Part shown: positions 7,721 through 18,176 of the stretch, one piece after another
Layout: each line of letters begins with the position of its first letter
How positions within the stretch are numbered: the first letter of the stretch is position 1
Assembly: GCA_004376055.2 (NCBI GenBank)
Contig: CP049016.1
Coordinates: 2,728,001 to 2,792,000 of the forward strand
Direction: 5' to 3'
Source: Nitrospirales bacterium LBB_01
GTDB lineage: Bacteria; Nitrospirota; Thermodesulfovibrionia; Thermodesulfovibrionales; Magnetobacteriaceae
DNA length: 64,000 nucleotides
Notes under the pieces: generated by a model
What the model was told of the DNA's origin: nothing
The model's input: the letters and a program-made list of their open reading frames with translations, nothing else
The model's database searches: none
Position numbers and translations under genes: made by a program

Positions 7721-10700
7721 TCACTGCCCTGATGTCATCCTGTGGTACTCCTGGATAGATTTAATCCCAACCTTTTTGAATTTTAACATTTCCACGGCAT
7801 TTGCTACAGCCCTTGCTGCTGAAATAGTAGTTGCGTAGGGAACCTTATAGGTGAGCGCCGATGTTCTTATTGATTGAGAGTCTTGTTTGGATTTTGAATC
7901 TGATATGGTGTTAATTATAAAGCTGATTTCTTTGCTCTTTATCAGATCAACTATGTGTGGTCGTAGTCCCTCATTTACTTTATTAACCGGCTCAGCCTCA
8001 ATTCCGCGCTCCTGTAAAAATTCCGTAGTGCCCTTTGTAGCTGCAATTGAAAAACCGTTTTTAATGAAGGTGCGCGCAATTTCCACGCATGAGTGCTTGT
8101 CTTTATCCCGCACGCTTATAAAAATCTTACCCTCCACAGGGATCCTGTTATAAGCTGAGGCCTGAGATTTTGCATAGGCCAAACCAAAATCCACATCTAT
8201 TCCCATGACCTCGCCGGTTGATTTCATCTCCGGGCCCAGTATCGTATCAACTCCAGGAAACCTACCAAATGGCAGCACCGATTCCTTTACCGCAATATGT
8301 CTGACTACCGGCTCCTTTGTGACACCCAACTCATCAAGAGTTCTTCCTGCCATTACCTTTGCTGCCAATTTAGCAATTGATACCCCTGTGGTTTTACTGA
8401 CAAAGGGAACTGTGCGGCTTGCTCTGGGGTTTACCTCAAGTATATATATCTCACCCTCTTTTACGGCAAACTGCACGTTCATAAGCCCAATTACGTTAAG
8501 CTCAAGGGCCAACGATTTCGTTTGTTTTTTTATCTCATCCACTATGCTGTAGTGTAAAGAGTAGGGCGGCAGCGAACACGCCGAATCGCCTGAGTGAATC
8601 CCGGCCTCTTCAATGTGCTCCATCACTCCGCCTATTATGACCCTTATCCCGTCCGATATGGCGTCCACATCAACCTCTATAGCGTCCTCCAGATACTTAT
8701 CTATCAACACCGGTTTTTCATGAGATACCTTAACTGCACGCCCCATGTAGTCATACAACGATTCGCTGTCATAGACAATTTCCATAGCGCGTCCGCCTAA
8801 GACATACGAGGGCCTTACCATAACCGGAAACCCGATCTCATCCGCCGTCTTTACCGCCTCCTCTACGGAGCGTGCTATGCCGCTTAACGGCTGCTTGAGA
8901 TTTAGTTTATGCAGGAGGTCTTTAAATCTTGACCTGTCCTCGGCTCTGTCAATAGCATCGGGAGAAGTGCCCAGCACCTTGACTCCGGCTTTCTCAAGCG
9001 GCACGGCAAGTTTAAGCGGCGTCTGCCCTCCAAATTGCACTATCACTCCCTCCGGCTTTTCCACATCTATGATTGAAAGCACATCTTCAATAGTAAGAGG
9101 TTCAAAATATAAGCGGTCTGATGTGTCGTAGTCTGTGCTGACAGTTTCCGGGTTACAGTTTATCATGATGGTTTCATAGCCAAGCTCCTTAAGCGCATAA
9201 ACCGCCTGCACACAGCAGTAGTCAAACTCTATTCCCTGACCAATTCTATTTGGGCCTGAGCCAAGAATCACAATCTTTTTCCGCTGTGTTGGATTAGCCT
9301 CACAAGCCGATACGGTTATTTTACCTTCTTCGGTTATTTTATAAAACGGTCTTTCGTAAGTTGAATAGAGATATGGTGTGCGTGCCTTAAACTCGGCTCC
9401 GCAGGTGTCAACGATTTTATATACAGGCACTATTCCCATCTGTTTTCTCAATGCTCTGACTGTGTCCTCATCTGTTTTCAGAAGCTCTGAAAGCCGTCTG
9501 TCTGAAAAGCCATACTCTTTTGCTTTTCTGAGCAGCCCGGAGTCTATATCAAGAGCTGCTTTAGCTATGGATTTTTCCAAATCTATAATTTCTTTAATAT
9601 TATTTAAAAACCATGGATCCATTTTTGTTACGTCTCTTACCGCTTCAACCGTATAACCTCTTCTAAGAGCCTCACCGATAAACCAGAGTCTGTCGGAATT
9701 TGGCACCTTAAGTTTCAGCATGAGGGCTTTCTCACTTATGGTTTTATCAAGCTCTTCAAAGCCATAGGTGTCTGCTTCAAGGCTTCTTATCGCTTTTTGA
9801 AGTGATTCCTTAAAAGTCCTCCCAATTGCCATAACCTCACCGACCGATTTCATTGCTATGGTTAAAACAGGCTCAGCCTCTGGAAATTTCTCAAACGCAA
9901 AGCGCGGAATTTTTGTTACAACGTAATCTATGGTTGGCTCAAAAGAAGCAGGCGTTTCACGGGTTATATCATTGGGAATTTCATCAAGCCTTAATCCAAC
10001 GGCAAGTTTTGCCGCGATTTTTGCTATCGGAAACCCGGTTGCTTTGCTGGCAAGCGCTGAGCTTCTTGACACTCTTGGGTTCATCTCAATGACAAGCATT
10101 CTGCCTGTTTCCGGACTCACTGCAAACTGAATATTGCTCCCTCCGGTATCAACCCCAATCTCACGGATAATTGCGATGGATGCGTCCCTCATCCTCTGAT
10201 ACTCTTTGTCGGTAAGGGTTTGAGCCGGAGCCACCGTTATGGAATCTCCGGTATGCACGCCCATTGGGTCAAAGTTTTCTATTGAGCAAATTATAACCAC
10301 ATTGTCGGCATTGTCTCGCATTACCTCAAGCTCATATTCTTTCCAGCCTATGACCGATTCCTCTATCAGCACCTGAGTGACAGGGCTAAGGTCAAGCGCA
10401 TTTTTAAGAAGTGCGGCGTACTCTTCAAGGTTATATGCAACCCCGCCTCCGGTGCCTCCCAAAGTAAAGGCAGGACGCAAAATTGCTGGAAACCTCACAT
10501 ACTCTACCGCCCGCATCCCCTCCTCTACAGTTTTTACTGCAACACTGCGTGGAATTTCAAGCCCGATTCGTTCCATGGAGTGTTTAAACTGCTCTCTGTC
10601 TTCAGCCTTAACTATTGCTTCAAGCCCTGCCCCTATCAGTTTTATCCCGTATTTATCAATCACACCAAGCTCACACAGTTCCACAGTAAGATTGAGTGCC

Positions 10701-10981
10701 GTTTGCCCGCCCATCGTTGGCAACAGGGCATCGGGGCGTTCCTTTTCGATTATCATCTCAAGGATTTCACTGGTAAGCGGCTCGATGTAGGTTACATTGG
10801 CCATATCCGGGTCGGTCATTATGGTAGCTGGGTTAGAGTTTACTAAAACCACCTCGTATCCCTCTTCTCGTAATGCCTTACAAGCCTGAGTACCGGAATA
10901 ATCAAACTCGCACGCCTGACCTATCACTATAGGCCCTGAGCCTATGATCAGAATTTTTTTAATATCGTCTCTTTTTGGCAC
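7721..10981 (-). CDS. carB: Carbamoyl-phosphate synthase large subunit
   Basis: CarB makes carbamoyl phosphate from ammonia (delivered by the CarA glutaminase), bicarbonate and two ATP for pyrimidine and arginine synthesis. The 1086-residue length matches the family (~1070). Two homologous halves are visible: [20 protein letters not shown] at the N-terminus and [20 protein letters not shown] near residue 560, each followed by an ATP-grasp domain ([37 protein letters not shown]), and a C-terminal MGS-like allosteric domain. The start codon is GTG at 10979-10981, one base after the stop of the upstream membrane protein gene. carA is not in the window. Confidence 0.98.
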   Translation of the reverse strand: MPKRDDIKKILIIGSGPIVIGQACEFDYSGTQACKALREEGYEVVLVNSNPATIMTDPDMANVTYIEPLTSEILEMIIEKERPDALLPTMGGQTALNLTVELCELGVIDKYGIKLIGAGLEAIVKAEDREQFKHSMERIGLEIPRSVAVKTVEEGMRAVEYVRFPAILRPAFTLGGTGGGVAYNLEEYAALLKNALDLSPVTQVLIEESVIGWKEYELEVMRDNADNVVIICSIENFDPMGVHTGDSITVAPAQTLTDKEYQRMRDASIAIIREIGVDTGGSNIQFAVSPETGRMLVIEMNPRVSRSSALASKATGFPIAKIAAKLAVGLRLDEIPNDITRETPASFEPTIDYVVTKIPRFAFEKFPEAEPVLTIAMKSVGEVMAIGRTFKESLQKAIRSLEADTYGFEELDKTISEKALMLKLKVPNSDRLWFIGEALRRGYTVEAVRDVTKMDPWFLNNIKEIIDLEKSIAKAALDIDSGLLRKAKEYGFSDRRLSELLKTDEDTVRALRKQMGIVPVYKIVDTCGAEFKARTPYLYSTYERPFYKITEEGKITVSACEANPTQRKKIVILGSGPNRIGQGIEFDYCCVQAVYALKELGYETIMINCNPETVSTDYDTSDRLYFEPLTIEDVLSIIDVEKPEGVIVQFGGQTPLKLAVPLEKAGVKVLGTSPDAIDRAEDRSRFKDLLHKLNLKQPLSGIARSVEEAVKTADEIGFPVMVRPSYVLGGRAMEIVYDSESLYDYMGRAVKVSHEKPVLIDKYLEDAIEVDVDAISDGIRVIIGGVMEHIEEAGIHSGDSACSLPPYSLHYSIVDEIKKQTKSLALELNVIGLMNVQFAVKEGEIYILEVNPRASRTVPFVSKTTGVSIAKLAAKVMAGRTLDELGVTKEPVVRHIAVKESVLPFGRFPGVDTILGPEMKSTGEVMGIDVDFGLAYAKSQASAYNRIPVEGKIFISVRDKDKHSCVEIARTFIKNGFSIAATKGTTEFLQERGIEAEPVNKVNEGLRPHIVDLIKSKEISFIINTISDSKSKQDSQSIRTSALTYKVPYATTISAARAVANAVEMLKFKKVGIKSIQEYHRMTSGQ

Positions 10982-10982
10982 G

Positions 10983-11519
10983 TTATTCCTCTTGTTCTAT
11001 GTAATTCAATACGTTATCTGCTAATTCCTGAGCCTCTTTCTCACTGTTACTGCTGTATATTATTATGTTTTCAGGTGAGTCACCAATGTGTTCAAAAATA
11101 CACTCTACACTATAAATATGCTCGGAAAGACCAAAGCCCGGTATCACTGTACCGTGGCCAAGCGCAATTTTTCTAACAAATTCAACCCCGTCAGGGTTAG
11201 ACATCTTAAACTCCGTGTGTTTAATCGTGACACCGTGAAGACTGTTAAAAGGCTTTTCCAAAACATTGGTTTTAAATATCCCATTTTTGGTAAACTTTAT
11301 TAATCCGACGTCTTTATCTATTAACACATTAAGAGCCGGTTCCTTAAAAAGCAGAACCCTTGACAGTGGAAATGAGATAATTACCAACACTAAAGCTATA
11401 ACATAGTGGATAAGCGTCAGAGCGCCAACTCTGTATATTATAAACACGTATAACAGAGCAACCCCTCCTGAGACAAATGCCGCTGACATTTCAGCGTTAA
11501 ATATCCCCACATGCAGCAC
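10983..11519 (-). CDS. Membrane protein of unknown function upstream of carB
   Basis: From the GTG at 11517-11519 the product has 178 residues: two hydrophobic helices near residues 13-50, then a soluble mostly beta part ([32 protein letters not shown]) and a short acidic C-terminal helix. The frame stays open upstream to a TAG at 11646-11648, and the strongest ribosome-binding sequence (AGGGAGG at 11627-11633) lies there without an ATG, GTG or TTG at the right distance, so the true N-terminus may be longer than annotated by up to ~35 residues. Only one base separates it from carB. No family is recognised. Confidence 0.7.
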   Translation of the reverse strand: MLHVGIFNAEMSAAFVSGGVALLYVFIIYRVGALTLIHYVIALVLVIISFPLSRVLLFKEPALNVLIDKDVGLIKFTKNGIFKTNVLEKPFNSLHGVTIKHTEFKMSNPDGVEFVRKIALGHGTVIPGFGLSEHIYSVECIFEHIGDSPENIIIYSSNSEKEAQELADNVLNYIEQEE

Positions 11520-11656
11520 ACTGGTCTTTTCAGACTTAAAGGATTTGGAGATTATGAGCAGCCGCTTGCCCTCATGGTATATGTCATAGTTCTGCCCGCT
11601 ATAATTATTATCTTTTAAAACTGAGACCTCCCTTGCTGGGTGAAACTATGTTGTGA

Positions 11657-12121
11657 TTATAACAGCCCGACGTGTTTAAGAGCCTCTTTGATGGCGGGGT
11701 CTGTAAGGGATGCTTCTTTGAGAGCTTTTTCAAGCAATTCAGTCCGCTCTTCAACTTCTTTAGTTTTTCGTATGGCTGGGGCAAGCGCTGTACGTCTGTC
11801 CCATAATACAAATCCCATTAAAAGCCCCATACTGCCAAACAGCATTCCAAAGCCCCAAAGCATGAAAGTTGTCATCTGTTCGAACCTTTTATTCATGTCA
11901 GCTTTTAGGTCGTCAATCCTTTGGTTTGTGCTTCGCAGTCCATCATCAATCTTTTGGTTTGCAGCCTTAAGCCCCTCCTCGATCCTCTGGTTTGTAGCCT
12001 TAAGCCCCTCCTCAATACGAACCATTCGCTCCCTGTCCGCCTGCGTAAAGGATGACTCTGTTGCAAAGGCAGCGGTTGACAGACAGAGCAAAGAGAATAC
12101 GGTTATCGCTATGAATTTCAT
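11657..12121 (-). CDS. Exported coiled-coil, membrane-anchored protein with repeated RIEEGLKATNQ units
   Basis: The product (154 residues from the ATG at 12121) has an N-terminal signal sequence (MKFIAITVFSLLCLSTAAFA), then about four 11-residue units of the type RIEEGLKATNQ that form a coiled coil, one transmembrane helix (FMLWGFGMLFGSMGLLMGFVL) and a charged cytoplasmic-looking tail. Similar short coiled-coil/TM proteins are common in Nitrospirota and cyanobacteria but have no assigned role. A longer start at 12136 is possible. A collapsed copy of this gene lies at 12851-13027, on the other side of the HEPN/MNT pair, with matching upstream DNA (CAATATGTTACAAT before both). Confidence 0.75.
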   Translation of the reverse strand: MKFIAITVFSLLCLSTAAFATESSFTQADRERMVRIEEGLKATNQRIEEGLKAANQKIDDGLRSTNQRIDDLKADMNKRFEQMTTFMLWGFGMLFGSMGLLMGFVLWDRRTALAPAIRKTKEVEERTELLEKALKEASLTDPAIKEALKHVGLL

Positions 12122-12163
12122 ATTTGATTGTAACATATTGAGCGTATTGCTCGCAATACCATT

Positions 12164-12454
12164 TCAAATCACCTCATAGTGCTGTTCGGTGATTTCTCTG
12201 AACTCCGGGGAGCATCTGTGCCAGTCAACAATATCCACCCTGAAAGATACCGGAGCGTCCTCAAGGTCTTCTTTTAGACGGATAAGCGTCATACGGTCAA
12301 TCTTGTCAGATGCTTTTATCACAAGGTCTAAGTCTGAAAGCGCAGTGGCAGCTCTCGTCAGTCGTGAACCAAAGGCTCTTACCTCCGCCTCAGGTACATG
12401 TTTTGCCATGACGGCCTTGATTGTCAGAAGTTCCTCATTGGTAATATCAATCAT
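12164..12454 (-). CDS. MNT-type minimal nucleotidyltransferase of a HEPN/MNT toxin-antitoxin pair
   Basis: The 96-residue product has the polymerase-beta-like signature AFGSRLTRAATALSDLDLVI, that is GSRx9DxD, plus a later aspartate in FRVDIVDWHR. MNT proteins in HEPN/MNT modules are generally antitoxins; several add AMP to the HEPN partner. The start is placed at the ATG 12452-12454 because it overlaps the HEPN gene by 8 nt; the frame is open further upstream, but that part overlaps the HEPN coding region and does not look like the family. The pair is flanked by the coiled-coil membrane gene and its collapsed copy. Confidence 0.9.
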   Translation of the reverse strand: MIDITNEELLTIKAVMAKHVPEAEVRAFGSRLTRAATALSDLDLVIKASDKIDRMTLIRLKEDLEDAPVSFRVDIVDWHRCSPEFREITEQHYEVI

Positions 12455-12866
12455 TTCTTGCTTCAAGGGCAGTAAGCAGTTCGTTTGCTTTTTTATAGAA
12501 ATCCACAGCGACGTTAAAAATCTCCTGAGCCGTTTCAGAATCATAACTGTGCGATGTGTTATTCCTTGCATCATGATAAGCCATCCACGAATCAATATCC
12601 GTAATCAGGCGATTTTCCCTTGCATATCGAAACAGCTCCCGACGCGTAAGTCCCTCCATATTAGCCTTGCCTACGTTAAGGCCCAGCCACCGCCTAACGA
12701 ATTTCCATGACAATTCATACGTAAACTCAAAATTCTGGATGACCCCTGCCCTGATAACATCCCGTTCCGTCTCGGAAAACATCGCTGCCTTTTCGCCTCC
12801 TGCAAAATTAAGCGCTCTTTCCAATGACAACACCGCTTTCCTTAAACTGCTTAAATCCAACAACAT
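12447..12866 (-). CDS. HEPN-like nucleotidyltransferase substrate-binding protein (HI0074 type)
   Basis: The 139-residue all-helical protein has FEFTYELSWKFVRRWL and YHDARNNTSHSYD, which match the HI0074 / TIGR01987 family of nucleotidyltransferase substrate-binding proteins, a branch of the HEPN fold. In such pairs the HEPN member is the candidate toxin and MNT the antitoxin; the strict RNase motif RxxxxH is not obvious here (RNNTSH is the closest, R-N-N-T-S-H). The 3' end overlaps the MNT start. Its own start region overlaps the tail of the collapsed coiled-coil gene, which suggests a recombination joint there. Confidence 0.9.
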   Translation of the reverse strand: MLLDLSSLRKAVLSLERALNFAGGEKAAMFSETERDVIRAGVIQNFEFTYELSWKFVRRWLGLNVGKANMEGLTRRELFRYARENRLITDIDSWMAYHDARNNTSHSYDSETAQEIFNVAVDFYKKANELLTALEARND

Positions 12867-13027
12867 CGAACATCTCGCCTGTTCAATAATACAAACCCTA
12901 CTAAAAATAAAGACAACTCAAACAGTATTCCATAGCTCAAGAGCATGAAAAAGGACGAATCCACGACTGCCACAGTAACCGTTGACAGACAAAACAACTC
13001 AAACACGGTTATCGCTGCGAGCTTCAT
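12851..13027 (-). pseudogene. Collapsed copy of the coiled-coil membrane protein gene
   Basis: The 58 codons read MKLAAITVFELFCLSTVTVA.. then FMLLSYGILFELSLFLVGFVLLNRR, matching MKFIAITVFSLLCLSTAAFA and FMLWGFGMLFGSMGLLMGFVLWDRR of the gene at 11657-12121. The coiled-coil part and everything after the RR are missing; the last codons run into the HEPN start. The DNA just upstream is also shared (CAATATGTTACAAT at 13034-13047). It is read here as a decayed duplicate, not a working gene. Confidence 0.75.
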
Positions 13028-13095
13028 GTCTAAATTGTAACATATTGTGCATATTGTCCACAACACGTCGGACTGCCAATTGTAACTCAATTATA

Positions 13096-13125
13096 TTGAC
13101 AAGCTGGATACCTTAAATCTATACT
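13096..13125 (+). promoter_or_regulatory. Sigma70-type promoter abutting mazG
   Basis: TTGACA (13096-13101), 18-bp spacer, TATACT (13120-13125). The -10 box ends one base before the first ATG of mazG (13127), so the predicted transcript start is near 13132, at the second in-frame ATG (13133). No ribosome binding site is seen, which fits a leaderless mRNA. Confidence 0.65.
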
Positions 13126-13126
13126 T

Positions 13127-13906
13127 ATGCCCATGACTTTTGAACAACTTGCTGCAATCGTAGAAAGGCTTCGCTCAAAAGACGGCTGCCCGTGGGATAA
13201 AGAGCAAACACCTGAAACCATTATTAATTTTCTGATAGAGGAGTCCTATGAAGTAGTTGACTCCATAGAGGAAAAAGACCATGCTAAGATTAAAGAGGAG
13301 CTTGGCGACCTGCTGTTTCAAATACTTTTCATTGCTCAAATAGGGAAAGAGGATGGGCATTTTACCATAGAGGATGTAATTGACGGCATAGGCACAAAGA
13401 TGATTTCGCGGCATCCGCATGTGTTTGGCGACAAGGTTTGTGCCGACTCCGATGAGGTGCTAAAACAGTGGTATGACATCAAAAAAAGTGAAGGCAGACA
13501 CGATGATTCCATATTAAACGGTGTGCCAAAATCGCTGCCATCGCTTTTGCGCGCTCATATGATTCAATCACGCGCTTCAAGAGTTGGGTTTGACTGGGCT
13601 GCAATCAACGATGTCTCAGAAAAACTGGATGAGGAAATCGCCGAATTTAAATCCGCTCTCACCGAAGCCGAATTGTCATCGGAAAGAGTTGAGGATGAGC
13701 TTGGCGATCTGCTCTTTACAATAGTCAACATTTCAAGGTTTTTAAAGCTTAATCCTGACGCCGCTTTACGAAAAACCACAAACCGGTTTATCCGGCGCTT
13801 TAACTACATTGAAGACAGAGCTAAGGCGCTTGGAAAATCACTTGATGATATGCCGCTGACTGAAATGGACAACCTTTGGGAGATGGCAAAAGGGTCGGGA
13901 CTTTAA
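13127..13906 (+). CDS. mazG: Nucleoside triphosphate pyrophosphohydrolase MazG
   Basis: MazG hydrolyses (d)NTPs to monophosphates and pyrophosphate and also influences ppGpp-linked stress responses. The 259 residues contain two tandem MazG domains: the first with KDGCPWDKEQTPETI, EESYEVVDSIEE and EELGDLLFQILF, the second with EDELGDLLFTIVNISRF, giving the EExxE and ExxD metal-binding residues. Start could be ATG 13127 or, given the abutting promoter, ATG 13133. lipA begins one base after its stop, so the two are an operon. It should not be confused with MazG adjoined to MazEF toxin genes; none are adjacent. Confidence 0.95.
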   Translation: MPMTFEQLAAIVERLRSKDGCPWDKEQTPETIINFLIEESYEVVDSIEEKDHAKIKEELGDLLFQILFIAQIGKEDGHFTIEDVIDGIGTKMISRHPHVFGDKVCADSDEVLKQWYDIKKSEGRHDDSILNGVPKSLPSLLRAHMIQSRASRVGFDWAAINDVSEKLDEEIAEFKSALTEAELSSERVEDELGDLLFTIVNISRFLKLNPDAALRKTTNRFIRRFNYIEDRAKALGKSLDDMPLTEMDNLWEMAKGSGL

Positions 13907-13907
13907 C

Positions 13908-14771
13908 ATGAAAACAGAAAGACTGCCAGAGTGGCTTAAAACAAACACATTTGAAGACCTCAGAGACACCAAAGTGCTGCTGAGAAAGAAAAGGCTAAGG
14001 ACAGTATGTGAGGAGGCAAGATGCCCTAACAAGGGCTATTGTTTTAATAAGCCTACTGCCACGTTTATGATTTTAGGGGATAGCTGCACAAGAAACTGCG
14101 GGTTTTGCTCGGTCTCGCACACTGGGGCACAGCCTTTGGATGCCGATGAGCCGGAAAGAGTGGCAGAGGCAGCTTTTGAGATGCGATTAAAACACGTAGT
14201 AATAACCTCAGTCACACGAGATGATTTACCAGACGGAGGCGCCGCTCATTTTGCTAAAACGGTTCTTGCCGTAAGACAGCGGCTTCCTCAGTCGGTTATT
14301 GAAGTTCTGACTCCTGATTTTAAAGGAGACGTCGGCGCTCTAAAAATTGTAACAGACTCAGCACCTGACGTGTTTAATCACAACGTGGAAACTGTGCCCT
14401 CACTATATTCTATTGTCAGGCCAGAGGCTGACTATGAAATGTCGCTTACTGTGTTAAGAAACGCTCGTGAGCTTCTTAATGGCAGCCGCACAAAGTCCGG
14501 TTTGATGGTGGGTTTAGGCGAGAGGTTTGACGAGGTGATAGCAGTGCTCAAGGACTTACGGGCTGTTGGCTGCAATTATGTAACCATAGGTCAGTATCTG
14601 AGACCCAAAAAGTCAAATCTACCGGTTGTTCAATATGTGCATCCCGATATATTTTTAAAGTACAAGGAGGAGGCGCTGCTTTTAGGGTTTGAAGCCGTTG
14701 CCTCAGCTCCACTCGTTAGAAGCTCTATGGACGCTTTTGAGCTAAACGCAAAGCAACAGCTGCCAAGCTAA
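13908..14771 (+). CDS. lipA: Lipoyl synthase
   Basis: Radical SAM enzyme that inserts two sulfurs into octanoyl groups on lipoyl domains. The 287 residues include both required cluster motifs: the auxiliary-cluster motif CEEARCPNKGYC (Cx4Cx5C) and the radical-SAM motif CTRNCGFC (Cx3Cx2C), followed by ITSVTRDDLPDGGA and HNVETVPSLY, and the C-terminal RSSM serine that ligates the auxiliary cluster. One base separates it from mazG. lipB is not in the window. Confidence 0.97.
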   Translation: MKTERLPEWLKTNTFEDLRDTKVLLRKKRLRTVCEEARCPNKGYCFNKPTATFMILGDSCTRNCGFCSVSHTGAQPLDADEPERVAEAAFEMRLKHVVITSVTRDDLPDGGAAHFAKTVLAVRQRLPQSVIEVLTPDFKGDVGALKIVTDSAPDVFNHNVETVPSLYSIVRPEADYEMSLTVLRNARELLNGSRTKSGLMVGLGERFDEVIAVLKDLRAVGCNYVTIGQYLRPKKSNLPVVQYVHPDIFLKYKEEALLLGFEAVASAPLVRSSMDAFELNAKQQLPS

Positions 14772-14801
14772 TCGCACTATCACAGCCCCAATTGTATAAC
14801 T

Positions 14802-17699
14802 CTATCGCTGCCTCACGACCGCTATTGGGAAATTCGGTACAGTGATGGGTATAGAGCCTACAGGGGTTTGCTCTCCGTTGGTCAGTTTTGTCACTGTTTC
14901 TGTTATGTGAACGTACATCATGCCTATAGTCACCCTGCCTGTTTTCTTAGTATCAGCTTCTCCTTTTATTCCATCAACTACAGCTTTTGTAAATGCACCG
15001 TTTTGCCACTCTGAGCTTTCCTGAGAAAGCTGTTTGCCGGTTGATGAGGCAAAAACAATTACTCCGTTTTCTGCACTCGTTAAATTGTTTATTATTCCAT
15101 TTAGGTTAAAACTGAATCCCTTTGCTATTCCGGTTACGTTTCCAGCGTGGCATGTATCCATAAAAAGCACAATCTTGCCTGGCAATGTACCTAACGTACT
15201 TGTAATATCACTAAAAGCAACAGCAGTCGCTTTAAGTCTATAAGGGTCGGTATCTGTTGAGATGTAATAATATAAACCCTTTGTATCGTTGTCACCATGA
15301 CCGGAAAGTAATATCATAACAGTATCATTAGGGGTTATTTTGCTGTTACTCAACCAGTCCAAGCCATCCATAATATGTTCTCTTGTAGCGTTATCATCTA
15401 AAACAAAATTGATATAAACTTTTCTATAAAGCTGCCCCTCTTGTTCTCTTACTGTTTCTACAAAGTCAGTAGCGTCTTTTACTGCATAATGTAAACTTGT
15501 TATGTTTTTATAGTTATTTATTCCAATAGCTAATATGTAGAGATTTGGTTTTGACTGTGGTACTTTAATATTCCCTGTCTGATTAACTGCAACCATAGCG
15601 GGAACGCTTGCGGCGTTTTTATTTTCAGCTATTACGGCAATATTGTTGCTGCCTTCAGTAATTGCGGTCGTTACTTCATAAACATTCGCTTTTTTTAGCG
15701 TTACTTCATTTTTAATTAAGCGCTTTACACCGTTTACTACAACTGTAACACCGATAACCGGAGCATCATCAGGAGTGCGAATCTCGTATTGAATCGTTAC
15801 TTCTGAACCACCAATCTGAGTGCCGTCTTTGGGCGAAAGGATTCTAACAACCGGAGGCAGTGTTTCGGTAATGTCAACTGCTTTCTTTTTTATATTAGAC
15901 TGCGCATTAGCCTGTTCTATTGCCTTATCCTCGTCAAGCGTATCGAGAACTGTTGAGACGATATCAGGTCTGTAATATGTATCGCGGAATTTTGATACGG
16001 GGAAGAAATCAGCTTCTTTGTCTTTGCCTCTGTTTACGTGCCAGCCTACTAAATCATCGCCGCCTACAGAGGCATCGTAATAACCTTTTGGAGTCCACAA
16101 CACCCATCTCTTTCGGTCTTTGTGCGGGAAGAATGCCAAAAGCTCCTTACCGTTACTTACATTATACCAACGGATAGTTCCGTCTCCAAATGCCGCCACA
16201 GCTATTTTCCCATTTTGCGATACGTTTACATCCCATGCTATACTTGGTGTGGCAACTTCCCTCTTTTCCTTTCCGTCACTGTCAAATAGTCTTAACCACC
16301 ATTCTGTGCCGAGTAAAAAACCGCTGTTGTCCGGTAATATCGCAAGGCTCCTTGACGTTTCGTACTGTTTTAGGTATAAGGCTGTTCCATTTAATTTTGG
16401 GTCAGTTTCATTAAGCCAGTCTATAATATTTAATTTATCAGATTTAAAAATCGGTTTAAACAGGTTCTCTTTTGAATTGGAAACATCTGACAATTCTCTT
16501 TCCATTAGTGAAAAGACTTTAGGAGATTTACACTGATTTTCATACCAAAACCTTATAGTCTTAGCATCTTTTGATATTTGAAACTCCTCTCTATTTCCTC
16601 TGTAATCTGCAATATTACTTTGTTTAAAAACAATCTTTTTATCATTTTTATCAAAAATGCCAAAGGCCGGGTCTTGAGAGCCAAAAACAATGCCGCCGTT
16701 TTTAAGCGGGATGATTTGCATTATGGTGTTAAAAGAATCAATTAATATGTCTTTATGTTGGCCTTTTCCAGCATTTGACCTTTTTCTGATATATTTTTGA
16801 TAATTGGCAACTTGAAACGTTCCACCAGCATAGAGGTCGTTGCCGTCAAGTGAAAAGGAAACAGCATTTAAAATATTATTAGCGTCGGACGTAGCAGGAG
16901 AGTATTTATAAGAAAGGTCAGTGCCGGATAGTATTTCCACTTTGTTTGTATCAACAAACCCAACGGCTATCTTTGAGCCATCAGGTGAGAAAGCTACTGA
17001 GAAAGGTTGCTTGCCTCCCTGTGGCTTTTCCTTCTTGATTAGTTTAAAGTGTTTGTCATAAAGCCTGATATAGCCATCCCATGATGATGTAACAAGCCTG
17101 CCGTCTTTGGAAAAATCAGCACCTTAACTCTCGCCACCGTAATCACTGTCTGATGCAGCCTGTGAATAATCTGTGGTTTCATAAATCCGTATGCCTCCTT
17201 CTCCCAATGTTGCCACAAGAAACCTGCCGTCTTTAGAATATACAAGATGATGTATAACATTAGGCAGCCCTGTAATTTGCTTTATTAGTTTTCCTGTCTG
17301 CCGCTCAAATATGTAGATAGAATGAGAATGTTCCCCGTCACTACCAGTCCACCCGCTGCAGACAATAGTCTTACCATCAGGGGATATGGCAACCGAATAT
17401 ATCATACCTTCTTTGCCCTCGCCTATCGGAACTCTGAGCGTTTGCAGAAGTTTGCCAGATGAAATATCCCACACTTTTATAGTTTTGTCGTCTGAGGCGG
17501 TGACAAGATATTTATTTTCGGCGTCAACACCAATTCTATTAATCGGCGCAGTGTGCATTTCGGTATTGATACGGAGGATCGGCTCAGATGGCGGCTCAGC
17601 GGCAGAGGTTAGAGTGTTTAGTCCGAATGCTGTTATAAACGCAATGACGACAGCTATTAATTTTATGAAATATCTTTTACTTTTAGCTAACTTAACCAT
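14802..17699 (-). pseudogene. WD40-repeat/caspase-like (peptidase C14) protein gene split by one in-frame TAA
   Basis: Two open stretches on the minus strand (17699-17124 and 16940-14802) are in the same frame, separated by a single TAA at 17124-17126 (codon 192). The codons beyond the stop read GADFSKDGRLVTSSWDGYIR and SVAFSPDGSKIAVGF, which are normal WD40 blades, so the gene is continuous apart from this codon. The intact protein would have a signal sequence or anchor (MVKLAKSKRYFIKLIAVVIA), WD40 repeats, a linker with an Ig-like stretch, and a caspase-like domain with catalytic His in ILLSGHGDND and Cys in LFMDTCHAGN. Start chosen at ATG 17699, preceded by GGGAGGGCGGAA. The downstream piece could only restart at GTG 16940 and would lack the export signal. 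Either a recent nonsense mutation, a sequencing error, or readthrough. Confidence 0.85.
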
Positions 17700-17863
17700 T
17701 TCCGCCCTCCCATAATCTTGCCACACTATATGACCTAAACGCCGTAACGCTTCAAGTAAAACACAACAGAAAATAGTTTGTCAACACACTATGAAACTTG
17801 ACCACGGGAGGCGCATTTCAGCGGGAAAGAATATACGGCTTAGAATTTTAACTCCGGTAGATG

Positions 17864-18044
17864 GTCAACTGATGTCTTATAAGAAAAGACTGGATTCCCG
17901 CTCGGAGGCGGGAATGACAAAGGGTGTAGCCTCTTCTTCAGTCATTCCTAATGACAAAGGATGTGGGCTCTTCTTTAGTAATTCCTTTTCCTTTTGTCAT
18001 TCCTGCGAAGGCAGGAATCCAGTTCCTTAATAACTAAGTCAACT
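17864..18044. repeat. R-family palindromic repeat, copy 2 (diverged arms)
   Basis: Contains GGATTCCCGCTCGGAGGCGGGAATGAC and, 70 bp on, GTCATTCCTGCGAAGGCAGGAATCC modules, with a partly duplicated middle (ATTCCTAATGACAAAGG). The AT-rich arms are less like the other copies; GTCAACT occurs near both ends. The rest of the 476-bp gap between the caspase-like gene and the phasin-like gene shows nothing clear. Confidence 0.8.
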
Positions 18045-18176
18045 ATAATGGCAATAGTAATATTTTCTTCTAATACGATTGCCACGCTCTACTAAACTTG
18101 ACAAAAGCACACTCTAAAATGTAGCATACACCCTAAGGGTTGACGTATAACTATATCGGAGGGTTAATAAAGGTTT

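Noticed and set aside
11930-12030. Tandem DNA repeat as a separate element
   Set aside because: The repeated units are the coiled-coil codons (RIEEGLKATNQ) of the gene at 11657-12121.
12455-12595. Longer N-terminus for the MNT protein
   Set aside because: It overlaps the HEPN coding region and does not resemble the nucleotidyltransferase family; the start at 12454 fits better.
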